From Bin87 sp965219925 (lineage in GTDB: Bacteria; Chloroflexota; Dehalococcoidia; Lucifugimonadales; UBA3495), in contig OZ244795.1 in assembly GCA_965219925.1 (NCBI GenBank), positions 186,001 to 250,000 of the forward strand: a stretch of 64,000 nt of DNA, written 5' to 3'. Below, piece by piece: positions 24,730 through 33,688 of this stretch (its first letter is position 1; every line of letters begins with the position of its first letter). The notes beneath the pieces were generated by a model, which was given only the letters and a program-made list of their open reading frames with translations, did no database searches and was not told where the DNA came from. The translations under genes were made by a program, and so were the position numbers.

Positions 24730-27117
24730 TCATGATTCCTCCTGCTCCAACCTCTCCCCCATGGGCATCCGGTAGCCGACGCGAAGCTCGGTGAAGATGT
24801 ACGTGGGGCTGCTTGCGTCGTCGCCCAGCTTGCGGCGGAGGTTCTTTACGGCGGTGCGCACCGGCCGCGAGTCGCCGGAGCTCCCCAGGCCCCAGACCCG
24901 TTGCAGCAGATGGTCATGGGTCAATACCAGACCGGCGTGGACCGATAGCTCGACCAGCAGCGAGTGCTCGATGGCGGTCAACCGGACCGGACGACCGGCA
25001 ACGCTCACCCTGCGTTCGGCGTAGTCGATGGTCAACTCGCCCAGCACATAGGGTTCCGTGGGTTCGGGCCGGGCGGTGGCCTCCCGCCGGCGCAGGGCCG
25101 CCCTGATCCTCGCCGCCAGCTCCGTGGGCGAGAAGGGCTTGACCACGTAATCGGCGGCCCCGGTGTCGAAGGCCCGGGCGATGACGTCGTCCTGGCCGTA
25201 CACCGACAGGAAGATGACCGGCAGGTCGGCAATTTCGAAAATGCCTTTCATCAGCTCGATCCCGTCAGTCCCCGGCAGCATCAGGTCCAACAAGACCAGG
25301 TGGGGCTTTTCCGCCTCTATGAGGCGGTACACCTCCTCCGAGTCGGCGGTCACAATCGGTGCATAGCCCAACTTGGAGAGGGCGTCGCGGACGTGCCTGA
25401 GCGCCTGCGGGTCGTCGTCCACGACGAGAATGCGCTGCTGTCCACGCTCCGACCGCCGCGAGGGGGCGGAGCGCCGGGCGGGTGCGGCTGCCGCATCAGT
25501 CCCGGCTTCCATGACCACCGGAATCGTGAAGGTGAACCGCGCCCCCAGACCTTCTCCGTCGCTCTCGGCCCAGATGCGGCCCCCGTGGGCCTCCACGATC
25601 CCCTTGCAGATGGCCAGGCCCAGGCCCGAACCCCCCAGACCGCGCCCCTGGTCCTCGTCGCCGGTCCGGGAGAACTTCCGGAACAGGTGGGGCAGGCGCT
25701 CGGCCGACACGCCCCGGCCCTCGTCTATGACGGAGACCGCGACGTGGAAGTCCTCCCGCACCGCGGTCACCCGGATGGAGGACGACTCGGGCGAGTGCCC
25801 GGCGGCGTTGGAGAGGAGGTTGCCCAGGACCTGGACGATGCGCCGCCGGTCCGCCATGACCCAGGGCAGGTCCGGCGGCAGGTCGATGCGGAGCTGGTTC
25901 CCGCCCCCTGCGTTCAGGAAGGCGTTCCTGGCCTCGTCCACCAGGACAGCCAGCTCCGCCGGTCCGGGAGCGACCGGCAGCGTGCCCGTCTCGATCCGCG
26001 CCACGTCCAGCAGGTCGCTGATCAGGCCCCGCATCCGGCTGGCCTCCCGTTCGATGATCCGGTGGAACTGGCGCATCTCGGCGGGGTCCAGGTCGGGCTC
26101 GTCGTCCAGCAGGGTGGCTGCGGAGCCCCGTATGGAGGCCAGCGGCGTTTGCAGCTCGTGGCTGACCATGCCCAGGAACTCGGCCCGCAGCCGTTCCAGG
26201 TCCTCCAGGGGCGTCATGTCCTGTAGGGTCACGACCACGGACTGGACCTGACCCTCCTCCGAGTAGATGGGCGTGGCGTTGACCAGGGTGGTGACGCTCC
26301 GCCCGTCGGGGATTTGAATGACGATCTCCTCGGCGCGCACCGTCTCACCGGCGCTGAGCGCCTGCGCCAGGGGGAACTCCTCCAGGGAAATCTCCCGCCC
26401 GTCGGCGCGCCGGAAGGTCAGCACGCCCAGGAGCTGCTCCAGAGGGCGGCCCGGCGTATGCAGGTCGTTGAAGATCCTTCTCGCCTCCCGGTTCAGCGAC
26501 GCCAGGGCCCCGGTGGTGGCGTCGAACACCAGGACGCCCACCGGCGAGGTGTTGATCAGGGCCTCCAGGTCGGCCCTGGCCCGCTGTTCGTCCCGGTGCC
26601 GGCGGGCGTTGACCACGACCAGCGTCGCCTGGGAGGCGAACATCACCAACGTCTCCTCATCTTCCCGGGTGAACTCCCGGCCGCCTTCCTTCTCGGCCAC
26701 GTAGAGATTGCCGACGTGCTCGCCCCGGTGACGCATCGGCGCTCCCAGCAGGGTCTTGATCGGCAGGTCGGGAAAGCCCAGCGACCGCATTTGGCTGGCG
26801 ACGTCCCCGAATCTCAGGGAGCCCTGAATCGAGCTGAAGTACTCGAAGAGCGCCGGACCCTCCGGCAGGTCCAACATCCGCTGCTGCTCTTCGGGAGGCA
26901 TACCGGAGGTGATGAACTCCAGCAGCTGGCCCGATTCGTCGAAGGTCGTAATCCCGCCGAAGCGGGCGTCGGTCAACGACCGGGCGCTGTCCATGACCTC
27001 TTGCAGCACCGTGTCCGGGTCCAGGCTCTCACTGACGCGGAGGCTGGCCTCGCTCAACCGGGTCAGGCGCTCCCTTAGCGCCTCCATCTCCCGCCGGTGC
27101 TCGTCGGCTTCCTGCAT
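24730..27117 (-). CDS. One-piece sensor kinase/response regulator (GAF-PAS-HisKA-HATPase-REC-wHTH)
   Basis: A 795-residue complete two-component pathway in one protein. Order: coiled coil 1-30, GAF (about 30-190), PAS (about 190-320), HisKA with the phospho-acceptor His in FLGMVSHELQTPLASIRG, ATPase domain (N box VLGNLLSNAAGHS, G boxes GRGLGGSGLGLAICK), receiver (VVDDD, LVLLDLMLPG, DYVVKPFSP), and an OmpR-type winged helix (LTAIEHSLLVELSVHAG, then VRTAVKNLRRKLG). It can bind DNA itself. It is divergent from the surface gene at 27677 and probably acts on the TCAC array between them. ATG 27117 begins MQEADEHRREME, and the same codons are duplicated at 33443. Confidence 0.93.
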   Translation of the reverse strand: MQEADEHRREMEALRERLTRLSEASLRVSESLDPDTVLQEVMDSARSLTDARFGGITTFDESGQLLEFITSGMPPEEQQRMLDLPEGPALFEYFSSIQGSLRFGDVASQMRSLGFPDLPIKTLLGAPMRHRGEHVGNLYVAEKEGGREFTREDEETLVMFASQATLVVVNARRHRDEQRARADLEALINTSPVGVLVFDATTGALASLNREARRIFNDLHTPGRPLEQLLGVLTFRRADGREISLEEFPLAQALSAGETVRAEEIVIQIPDGRSVTTLVNATPIYSEEGQVQSVVVTLQDMTPLEDLERLRAEFLGMVSHELQTPLASIRGSAATLLDDEPDLDPAEMRQFHRIIEREASRMRGLISDLLDVARIETGTLPVAPGPAELAVLVDEARNAFLNAGGGNQLRIDLPPDLPWVMADRRRIVQVLGNLLSNAAGHSPESSSIRVTAVREDFHVAVSVIDEGRGVSAERLPHLFRKFSRTGDEDQGRGLGGSGLGLAICKGIVEAHGGRIWAESDGEGLGARFTFTIPVVMEAGTDAAAAPARRSAPSRRSERGQQRILVVDDDPQALRHVRDALSKLGYAPIVTADSEEVYRLIEAEKPHLVLLDLMLPGTDGIELMKGIFEIADLPVIFLSVYGQDDVIARAFDTGAADYVVKPFSPTELAARIRAALRRREATARPEPTEPYVLGELTIDYAERRVSVAGRPVRLTAIEHSLLVELSVHAGLVLTHDHLLQRVWGLGSSGDSRPVRTAVKNLRRKLGDDASSPTYIFTELRVGYRMPMGERLEQEES

Positions 27118-27246
27118 CTTCCCTCCCTGACCCGGACTGTGGACGCCACCCGGCTCCACGTCGTCAGGCGCCCGGCTGGATGCGGAGATCGGGCTTCGAG
27201 ACGCCCTCGGGCAGCCGGTGTCAATTGTACCGGATCGGGCAAATAC

Positions 27247-27316
27247 TCACAATAACATCACGGTAATAAGGGCTGATAATCACGTTGTACTCACATGAGT
27301 GGTTTACAATACTCAC
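27247..27316. promoter_or_regulatory. Phased TCAC direct-repeat array, copy 1
   Basis: TCAC occurs at 27247, 27258, 27280, 27291 and 27313, that is at steps of 11, 22, 11 and 22 bases, all in the same orientation. Three carry a longer match, ACTCAC. Direct repeats at 11-base spacing are the standard binding layout of OmpR/PhoB-type winged-helix regulators. TTTACAAT at 27303 could be a -35 region for the surface gene. The array lies in the 560-base divergent region of the kinase and the surface protein; the remaining bases to 27676 contain a decayed version of the coding start seen at 33689. Confidence 0.7.
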
Positions 27317-27676
27317 CGGGCCATAGCACAGTCCGCTTGGCCTGTATCTGCCCGTTAGAGGGGTTGTATTGGTCTGCCTTCCGCATAGGATACAAGTTGC
27401 AGTAGCGTCGGAGAGCGCACCGGCGGTATCCGCCGCCGTGAGGACGCGCCTCGACGAACGCAATCCTTCTACCCCCCGACGAATATCGTCACCGGATAGT
27501 CCCCCAGCCCCGGCTGTCCCCTTCCTTCGCACCGCCCACCTCCCCCGTAGTTCCGCTTGCCCGGAGCTCCCGTTCCTGAACGCGTACGGGCAGACCGGGC
27601 GGTATCCCTTTGCCTTCCGGGCAACGTCCCTGCCCGCCGTCCAGACTTTGCAACTGCCTGAAGTGAGGTTAGCATC

Positions 27677-30600
27677 GTGAAACGCCAACTGTCCTTTGCC
27701 GTTCTTGCCGCCCTGGGAGCCTTCGCGCTCTTCGTTTTCGCCGGCGTCCCATTGCCCTACCAGGCCCAGGCCCAAGCGTCGCCGTCGGTGGCGGTCAGCC
27801 TCTCCTCCGACACCGTGGAGGAGGGATCGGCCATCGCCGTCACCATGAGCTTCAGCGGCCTGGAGTCCGACGCCGACACCGCAACCAAGGACTACGTCTT
27901 CCGGGCCGACGTGGTGGACTCGGAGGACGGGGACGCCAACGGGTGCGAGGACCAGGCCGGAGGCTACGGCCTGGGCGTGGACCGCTACATGTGGCAGGTG
28001 GACGAAGACCCGGAAGTCCGCACCGGGAGCGTCTCCGCCGACTGCCCGGCCGGGGACTACACCCTTCGGGCCAGCATAGCGTCGCCGGAGAATGTGGAGC
28101 TGGCCTCGGCGAGAGCAAGCTTTACGGTGGCGGCGCCAGCCCCGGAACCTACGCCTGAGCCCACGCCAGAACCCACGCCGGAGCCTACGCCGGAGCCGAC
28201 ACCGGAACCCACGCCTGAGCCCACGCCGGACCAGGAAGACCCCGACCCGTCGGTGGCCCTGATCCTCTCCCCGGACGGCTTCGCGCCGTGGAACACCGAA
28301 ATCAGCGTCACCATGCTCTTCGGCGCTCTGAAGGCCGACTCCGACCGGGACACCACCGACTACGTATTCCGGGCCGACGTGAAGGACTCGTGGAACCGGG
28401 ACGCCGACGCCTGCGAGGGCGGCGGCCTGGGCATCGACCGCTACATGTACCAGGTGGACCAGGACCCGGAGACCCGCAGCGGGACCATCGCCGCCGGCTG
28501 CCCCATCGGCGGCTACACCATCGAGGCCAGCATCGCCACCGAGGCCGGTGGCGTGGTGGCCTCCGCCAGCGCCGAGTTCTCGATATTCGGGCCCAGCATC
28601 GGCCTGGCCATTCCTGTCGCCGAGCAGGGGGCCGGGGGTGTCCTGACCCTGAGCTTCGGGTTTCTGGCCCCGGACGCCGACGCCGACACCACCGACTACA
28701 TCTTCCGGGCCGACGTGGTGAACGCCGACGCCTGCGAGGGCGACGGCCTGGGGGTGGACCGCCACATCCACCAGGTGGACGAGGACCCGGAGACCCACAC
28801 CGGGACCATCTCCGCCGACTGCCCGGCGGGCGACTACACCCTGGAAGCGAGCATATCGTCGCCCGACGGAGTGGAGCTGGCCTCGGCGAGCGCGAGCTTC
28901 ACCATCGCGCCGCCGGTAGAAGACGACGACGACCCGCCCGTGTCCAGGCAGCAGCAGGCCATGCCGCAGGATTTCTTCCTGGACTCCGACAATAGCAGCC
29001 CGGGGGGCATCTGGTCCGACGGCACGACGATGTGGGTGACTGACTCGGACGAGAACAACAAGCTCTACGCCTACGCCCTGGCCGACGGGACGCGCCAGGA
29101 CGGCACCGGCAGCACGACCAATAGGGAGTTCGCCCTGCACGCCGACAACGGCTATCCCACAGGCATCTGGTCCGACGGCACGACGATGTGGGTGACGGAC
29201 GGTAGCGACTACAAGCTCTACGCCTACGCCCTGGCCGACGGGACGCGCCAGGACGGCACCGACGGCACCACCAGCAAGGAGTTCGCCCTGCACAGCGACA
29301 ACGGCAATCCCCTGGGCATCTGGTCCAACGGCTCCACCATCTGGGTGGCCGACTATGGCGACGACAAGCTCTACGCCTACGCCCTGGCCGACGGGACACG
29401 CCAGGACGGCACCGGCGGCACCACCAGCAAGGAGTTCGCCCTGCACGCCGACAACGGCATTCCCACAGGCATCTGGTCGGACGGGGCGACGATCTGGGTG
29501 GCCGACAGCGACGACGTCAAGCTCTACGCCTACGCCCTGGCCGACGGGATACGCCAGGACGGGGGCGGCGGCACAGCCAACCGGGAGTTCGCCCTGCACA
29601 GCGACAATAGCGCCGCCTTCAGCATCTGGTCCGACGGCACCACGATGTGGGTGAACGAAATCTCTGACGGCAAGGTCTACACCTACGCCATGCCGACTCC
29701 GGTGCTGACCGGGCTGACCGTCAGCCCGGGGACCCTGGATCCCGCCTTCAACAGCGACACCCTGGAGTACGCCGTCTCCGACGTGCCCCACGCCAGCGGC
29801 CGGATCACCGTCACGGCCACCGCGGAGAGCGGGGCCGACGTCTCCTATGAGGACGGCTCCGGCAACACGCTCACCGACGTTGACTCCGGCACAACCGGCG
29901 ACCAGTTCGACCTGGTCGTGGGCGAGAACGTCATCGAGGTCAAGGTGACCAAAGGCAGCCTCAGCCGGACCTACGCGCTGGCGGTCAGCCGCGAGGCCGC
30001 CGTGCCGACGAGTTTCGACCTGCACCCCGACAATAGCAACGCCAGGGGCATCTGGTCCGACGGCACCACGATGTGGGTGGCGGACTCCGCATATTTTGAG
30101 GGCCGCCCTTATTCTGAGGAACGTGCCAGCAAACTCTACGCCTACGCGCTGGCCGACGGGACGCGCCAGGACGGGACCGGCGGCACCGTCAACAAGGAGT
30201 TCGACCTGGACAGCAACAGCATCTATCCCATCGGCATCTGGTCCGACTATAGAACGATGTGGGTGGGGGACTACTACGGCGGCCGGGTCTATGCCTACGC
30301 GCTGGGCGACGGAACCCGCCAGGACGGCATCGCCAACGAGGACAAGGACAAGGAGATAGACCCGGGACCTCACGCCGACAACGGCGCTGTCTCGGGCATC
30401 TGGTCCAACGGCGTGACGATGTGGGTGGCCGACCCCGACGACGACAAGATCTACGCCTACTCGTTGGCCGACGGAAGGCGCCAGGACGGAGCCCCCCACG
30501 CCTACGTTATCGACGGCATTCGCTACCGGTTCGACGGGAGGCTCTATGACGAGAATGCCGTCAACGAGGAGTTCGACCTGCACCGTGACAACGCCAGTCC

Positions 30601-32062
30601 CATCGGCATCTCGTCCATCGACGAGACGATATTGGTGCTGGACGACGAAGACGCCAGGCTCTACGCCTACGCCCGGGCCGACGGGACGCGCCAGGACGGC
30701 ACCGGCGGCGCCGACGACTGGGAGTTCGACCTGAACGACGACAACGGCAACCCCGTGGGAATCTGGTCCAGCAACGAGAAGATGTGGGTGCTGGACGGCG
30801 ACGACGGCAAGGTTTACTCCTACACCTTCCCGATCCCCCCCATGCTGACCGGGCTGAGCGTCAGCCCGGGGACCCTGACGCCGGCCTTCGACAGCAAGAC
30901 CCGGGATTACGCCGTCCCCGACGTGCCCCACGCCAGCGACCGGATCACCGTCACGGCCACCGCGGAGGGGCGCGCCCGCGTGTCCTACGAGGACGGCTCG
31001 GGCAACTCCCTGACCGACGCCGACGCCGACGCCGCCGGCGACCAGTTCGACCTGGAGGTGGGCGAGAACGTCATCAGGATCAGGGTGACCGAAGGCGAGG
31101 TCAGCCGGACCTACGCGCTGGCGGTCAGCCGCGCCTATCACCCGTCCTTGTCTCCGCCGTACCGGTTCACCTGGAGTGATGGGGTCCACTACCACAATTG
31201 CCAGCTTGGGCCGGAAGATAATCCGTATTGGGAGTTCTCTGTATCTACGGATTCTTCAACAACCCGTTTGGTGCAGCCGAGTGATTTAAGAAGAAGCGGA
31301 CATGACGATTGTTCGGCAACGGTGCGGATCCCTCTAAGCTACTTCCCATTGGGTTCGTGCGACCTCAACGCGGACAATTTGTGCATTACGGTCCGTCACA
31401 CCGAGTTGTTCGTGGACCATAATACTGGACGTTATACCGCCTCGGTTTCCCGTCCCGTTGTTGTCGAGTTGATTCCGGCTTCCACCGACGCCACGCTGCG
31501 CGCCCTGGCACTCAGTGGGGTTGACTTCGGCGCCTTCGCGTCAACCACCACGGAGTACGCCGCCAGCGTCGCCCACGCCGTCGCCGAAACCACGGTGACT
31601 CCGGCGGTCAGCGACTACAGGGCTGCCTACGCCGTCAAACTGGGCGGAGTGGTCGACGCCGACGGGACCGTCCCCCTGGCCGAGGGCGAGAACTTCATCG
31701 CCGTGGAGGTCACGGCCGAGGACGGGGAGACGGCTCAGACCTACAGCGTGACGGTCACCCGCGCCGCGCCTCTCGCCGCGCCGGGCCGGCCGACCGGGGT
31801 GGTGCCGGAGCCGGGGAAGGTGACCCTGGACTGGGACGACGTGGACGGGGCCACCGGCTACCAGGTGGGCCTGTGGCGGCAACCCAATCTGGTGCCCCTG
31901 CCCAGCGATGCCATGCCTGGGGTGACGGTGCAAATGAACGGTTCCGGCGCCACGCTTACCGGCCTGCCTGCCGAATGGTCGCACTACTGGCTCACGGTCC
32001 GGGCCAGCAACGACGGCGGCGCATCCGGCTGGTCGGATTGGCTCACCCTGGAAAACGGCTGA
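27677..32062 (+). CDS. Giant secreted surface protein with propeller-like and cadherin-like repeats
   Basis: A 1461-residue exported protein. Signal peptide 1-33 (AALGAFALFVFAGVPLPYQA). Three copies of a domain of about 115 residues (35-155, 190-305, 308-425), typified by DYVFRADV and RYMWQVDEDPEVRTG with two conserved Cys; a PTPEPTPEP linker lies after the first. Then about ten short repeats with GIWSDGTTMWVTDS and KLYAYALADGTRQDG spacing, like beta-propeller blades, in two groups separated by a cadherin-like beta-sandwich (LTGLTVSPGTLDPAF); two further cadherin-like domains follow and a C-terminal FN3 domain. It probably mediates adhesion or substrate binding outside the cell. No sortase or membrane anchor was seen. 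Confidence 0.9.
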   Translation: MKRQLSFAVLAALGAFALFVFAGVPLPYQAQAQASPSVAVSLSSDTVEEGSAIAVTMSFSGLESDADTATKDYVFRADVVDSEDGDANGCEDQAGGYGLGVDRYMWQVDEDPEVRTGSVSADCPAGDYTLRASIASPENVELASARASFTVAAPAPEPTPEPTPEPTPEPTPEPTPEPTPEPTPDQEDPDPSVALILSPDGFAPWNTEISVTMLFGALKADSDRDTTDYVFRADVKDSWNRDADACEGGGLGIDRYMYQVDQDPETRSGTIAAGCPIGGYTIEASIATEAGGVVASASAEFSIFGPSIGLAIPVAEQGAGGVLTLSFGFLAPDADADTTDYIFRADVVNADACEGDGLGVDRHIHQVDEDPETHTGTISADCPAGDYTLEASISSPDGVELASASASFTIAPPVEDDDDPPVSRQQQAMPQDFFLDSDNSSPGGIWSDGTTMWVTDSDENNKLYAYALADGTRQDGTGSTTNREFALHADNGYPTGIWSDGTTMWVTDGSDYKLYAYALADGTRQDGTDGTTSKEFALHSDNGNPLGIWSNGSTIWVADYGDDKLYAYALADGTRQDGTGGTTSKEFALHADNGIPTGIWSDGATIWVADSDDVKLYAYALADGIRQDGGGGTANREFALHSDNSAAFSIWSDGTTMWVNEISDGKVYTYAMPTPVLTGLTVSPGTLDPAFNSDTLEYAVSDVPHASGRITVTATAESGADVSYEDGSGNTLTDVDSGTTGDQFDLVVGENVIEVKVTKGSLSRTYALAVSREAAVPTSFDLHPDNSNARGIWSDGTTMWVADSAYFEGRPYSEERASKLYAYALADGTRQDGTGGTVNKEFDLDSNSIYPIGIWSDYRTMWVGDYYGGRVYAYALGDGTRQDGIANEDKDKEIDPGPHADNGAVSGIWSNGVTMWVADPDDDKIYAYSLADGRRQDGAPHAYVIDGIRYRFDGRLYDENAVNEEFDLHRDNASPIGISSIDETILVLDDEDARLYAYARADGTRQDGTGGADDWEFDLNDDNGNPVGIWSSNEKMWVLDGDDGKVYSYTFPIPPMLTGLSVSPGTLTPAFDSKTRDYAVPDVPHASDRITVTATAEGRARVSYEDGSGNSLTDADADAAGDQFDLEVGENVIRIRVTEGEVSRTYALAVSRAYHPSLSPPYRFTWSDGVHYHNCQLGPEDNPYWEFSVSTDSSTTRLVQPSDLRRSGHDDCSATVRIPLSYFPLGSCDLNADNLCITVRHTELFVDHNTGRYTASVSRPVVVELIPASTDATLRALALSGVDFGAFASTTTEYAASVAHAVAETTVTPAVSDYRAAYAVKLGGVVDADGTVPLAEGENFIAVEVTAEDGETAQTYSVTVTRAAPLAAPGRPTGVVPEPGKVTLDWDDVDGATGYQVGLWRQPNLVPLPSDAMPGVTVQMNGSGATLTGLPAEWSHYWLTVRASNDGGASGWSDWLTLENG

Positions 32063-32671
32063 GCGCCATACGCTGGAGGGGCGGGGCCAGGGTGGACGCC
32101 GCGCCGCCTGCCCCGAGGATGCCGGCGGCGCGGTTGGGCCAGCCGACCGGCAGCATCGTCGCTGGGCCCTGACCTGCCCGCCTGGTTAGGCCTGGCCGGG
32201 CAACACGGCCGGGCCGCCAGCGCGGCTGGCGCCGGCGGTTAAATCCGAAGGAACATCCGGGTTGCGGACCCCGCTGCGCCAGGACGGAAAGCAAGGCCAG
32301 CGAGGGCGCAGAACCGGTCGTCAGCGCCGCCGGCTAAGGCAGCTTCGCCTCTCTGGCGCATGGTAATTCAGGACAACAAGAAAGCCCGCGTACCTGGACG
32401 AGCGGGGGAGGACACCGCCCGTAGCGGTGTCCTCCCCTTTGCCTTGGTCCTGGCGGCCCGCGCCGGCCGGTCCCTCCTCCCGCCTCCGTTCCACGCTGAG
32501 CGCCCACTCGAACCCGGACAGAGACGAAGGCTTGGTCTCGCCGTTGCGTCCCTGGGGCTGGGCCGGTTCCCCGGCTATGAACCCGGCCCGGGAGAACACC
32601 GACTGCTGAGGTTGGTGGATTCGGCGCAGCCGAAGCCATCGCCGGCCGGGTTCCGGGGCAGCCACCCAGGG
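32063..32671. other. Intergenic stretch with a minus-strand hairpin
   Basis: About 600 bases with open frames on both strands but no supportable gene; high GC explains the frames. At 32372-32406 AACAAGAAAGCCCGCGTACC followed by GAGCGGG is a hairpin whose U-run reads on the minus strand, fitting the end of the membrane gene at 32672. The block AATTCAGGACAACAAGAAAG is related to AATTCCGGGCAACAAAAAAA at 33206 and AATTCCGGGTAACAAAAAGA at 43472. Confidence 0.55.
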
Positions 32672-33067
32672 TTACGCCGTGGCAGCCTGCCCCCCGGCGC
32701 CGCCCTGGACCCTGGTCAGGACCCCCAGGATTATCCACGCCGGCAGCGAGGCCACCAGGGGGTAGGCGACGACGCCGATGGGACCGAAAAGCCCTCCGAT
32801 GATTACACCCCAGGCGGACACCAGTCCCAGCACGACGGCACAACCGTAGGCCAGGATGCGGGACAGGACCTGGGGGCGGCGGTGCATCAGGCGCACCGCC
32901 AGGGTCAGTGAAATCCCAACCGGCCATGCCAGCCCGAACAACCACAAGACGTCAGCCGCGCCAGGGCCGGTCCCGAATCCGTCAATGCCGAACCGGAGGA
33001 AGGAGATAACCAGCACCAGGGCCGGCAGCCAGAGGGAGAATAGGATAGTACCGATGGCGCTCTTCAT
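32672..33067 (-). CDS. Small integral membrane protein
   Basis: A 131-residue protein with four predicted membrane helices (IGTILFSLWLPALVLVISFL, VLWLFGLAWPVGISLTLAV, ILAYGCAVVLGLVSAWGVII, YPLVASLPAWIILGVL). GGAGG lies eight bases before ATG 33067 and only two before ATG 33073, so the shorter start is preferred. The open frame further upstream is not protein-like. No family is recognised. It sits between two surface-protein genes on the opposite strand. Confidence 0.72.
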   Translation of the reverse strand: MKSAIGTILFSLWLPALVLVISFLRFGIDGFGTGPGAADVLWLFGLAWPVGISLTLAVRLMHRRPQVLSRILAYGCAVVLGLVSAWGVIIGGLFGPIGVVAYPLVASLPAWIILGVLTRVQGGAGGQAATA

Positions 33068-33217
33068 GTTCATCACCTCCTGACGTGTGGAATAAGCCCT
33101 TCCCCAGCGCCGGGGAGAATAAGAATACCTTGCGCATGGGGTACTACGTTGGCCGGCCGCCCGCCGGATTGGGGCAGTCCTGCCAAGCCGGAAAGGGCGG
33201 AGGCAATTCCGGGCAAC

Positions 33218-33244
33218 AAAAAAAGCCCGCACACATGGGCGGGC
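33218..33244 (-). terminator. Rho-independent terminator reading leftwards
   Basis: GCCCGC / GCGGGC stem with an 8-base loop, followed on the minus strand by seven U residues. It would stop transcripts entering from the duplicated kinase promoter region at 33381-33600, before the membrane protein gene. Confidence 0.7.
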
Positions 33245-33380
33245 AGGGTGCGCCAGGAAGCGCGTAGGCTGAAAGTTCCAGCCGTGGAACCCGGCCAGGA
33301 GTGGGCCGGTGGCCAGGGAAGCAGGCGTTAAGGCCAGAGGCGGAACCGTGTCTGAAACCTTCCCGGCAATGCGGCGGAGG

Positions 33381-33443
33381 TCACCTGTCAAGCCGCTCCC
33401 TTAGCGCCTCCATCTCCCGCCGGTGCTTGTCGGCTTCCTGCAT
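33381..33443 (-). pseudogene. Duplicated first 19 codons of the sensor kinase
   Basis: Reads MQEADKHRREMEALRERLDR then stops. The real kinase begins MQEADEHRREMEALRERLTR. The copy is part of a duplicated block of about 330 bases (about 33390-33725 against 27070-27420) that also includes the control region and the start of the surface gene. Confidence 0.88.
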
Positions 33444-33568
33444 TTCTCCACCTCAATTGGGCTGTGGCAGACTCGAGGTTCGCTGTCTTCAGGAACCGGC
33501 TGGATGCAGATCGGACTTCGAGGCGCCTTCGGCCAGCCGGTGTCAATTGTACCAGTCTGGCGAGATAC

Positions 33569-33615
33569 TCACACTACATCACGGAAATAGAGGTTGATAA
33601 TCACATTAAACTCAC
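33569..33615. promoter_or_regulatory. Phased TCAC direct-repeat array, copy 2
   Basis: TCAC at 33569, 33579, 33601 and 33612 (steps 10, 22, 11) in the duplicated control region upstream of the LRR gene. The fifth repeat of copy 1 is lost here (ACTCACC has become ACCCGC). Preservation of spacing while the surrounding bases have diverged supports a binding function for the wHTH of the kinase protein. Confidence 0.68.
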
Positions 33616-33688
33616 ATAGATAGTTTACAATACCCGCTGGGCTATAGCGCAGTCCGCATGGTCTATGCCCGCCTGTTAGAGGGGTTGC

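Noticed and set aside
27221..31195. A 1324-codon open frame on the minus strand opposite the surface gene
   Set aside because: It is antisense to a repeat protein with clear domains; high GC and periodic codons create it. The same applies to the long plus-strand frames opposite the kinase, the nuclease and the IS1182 gene.
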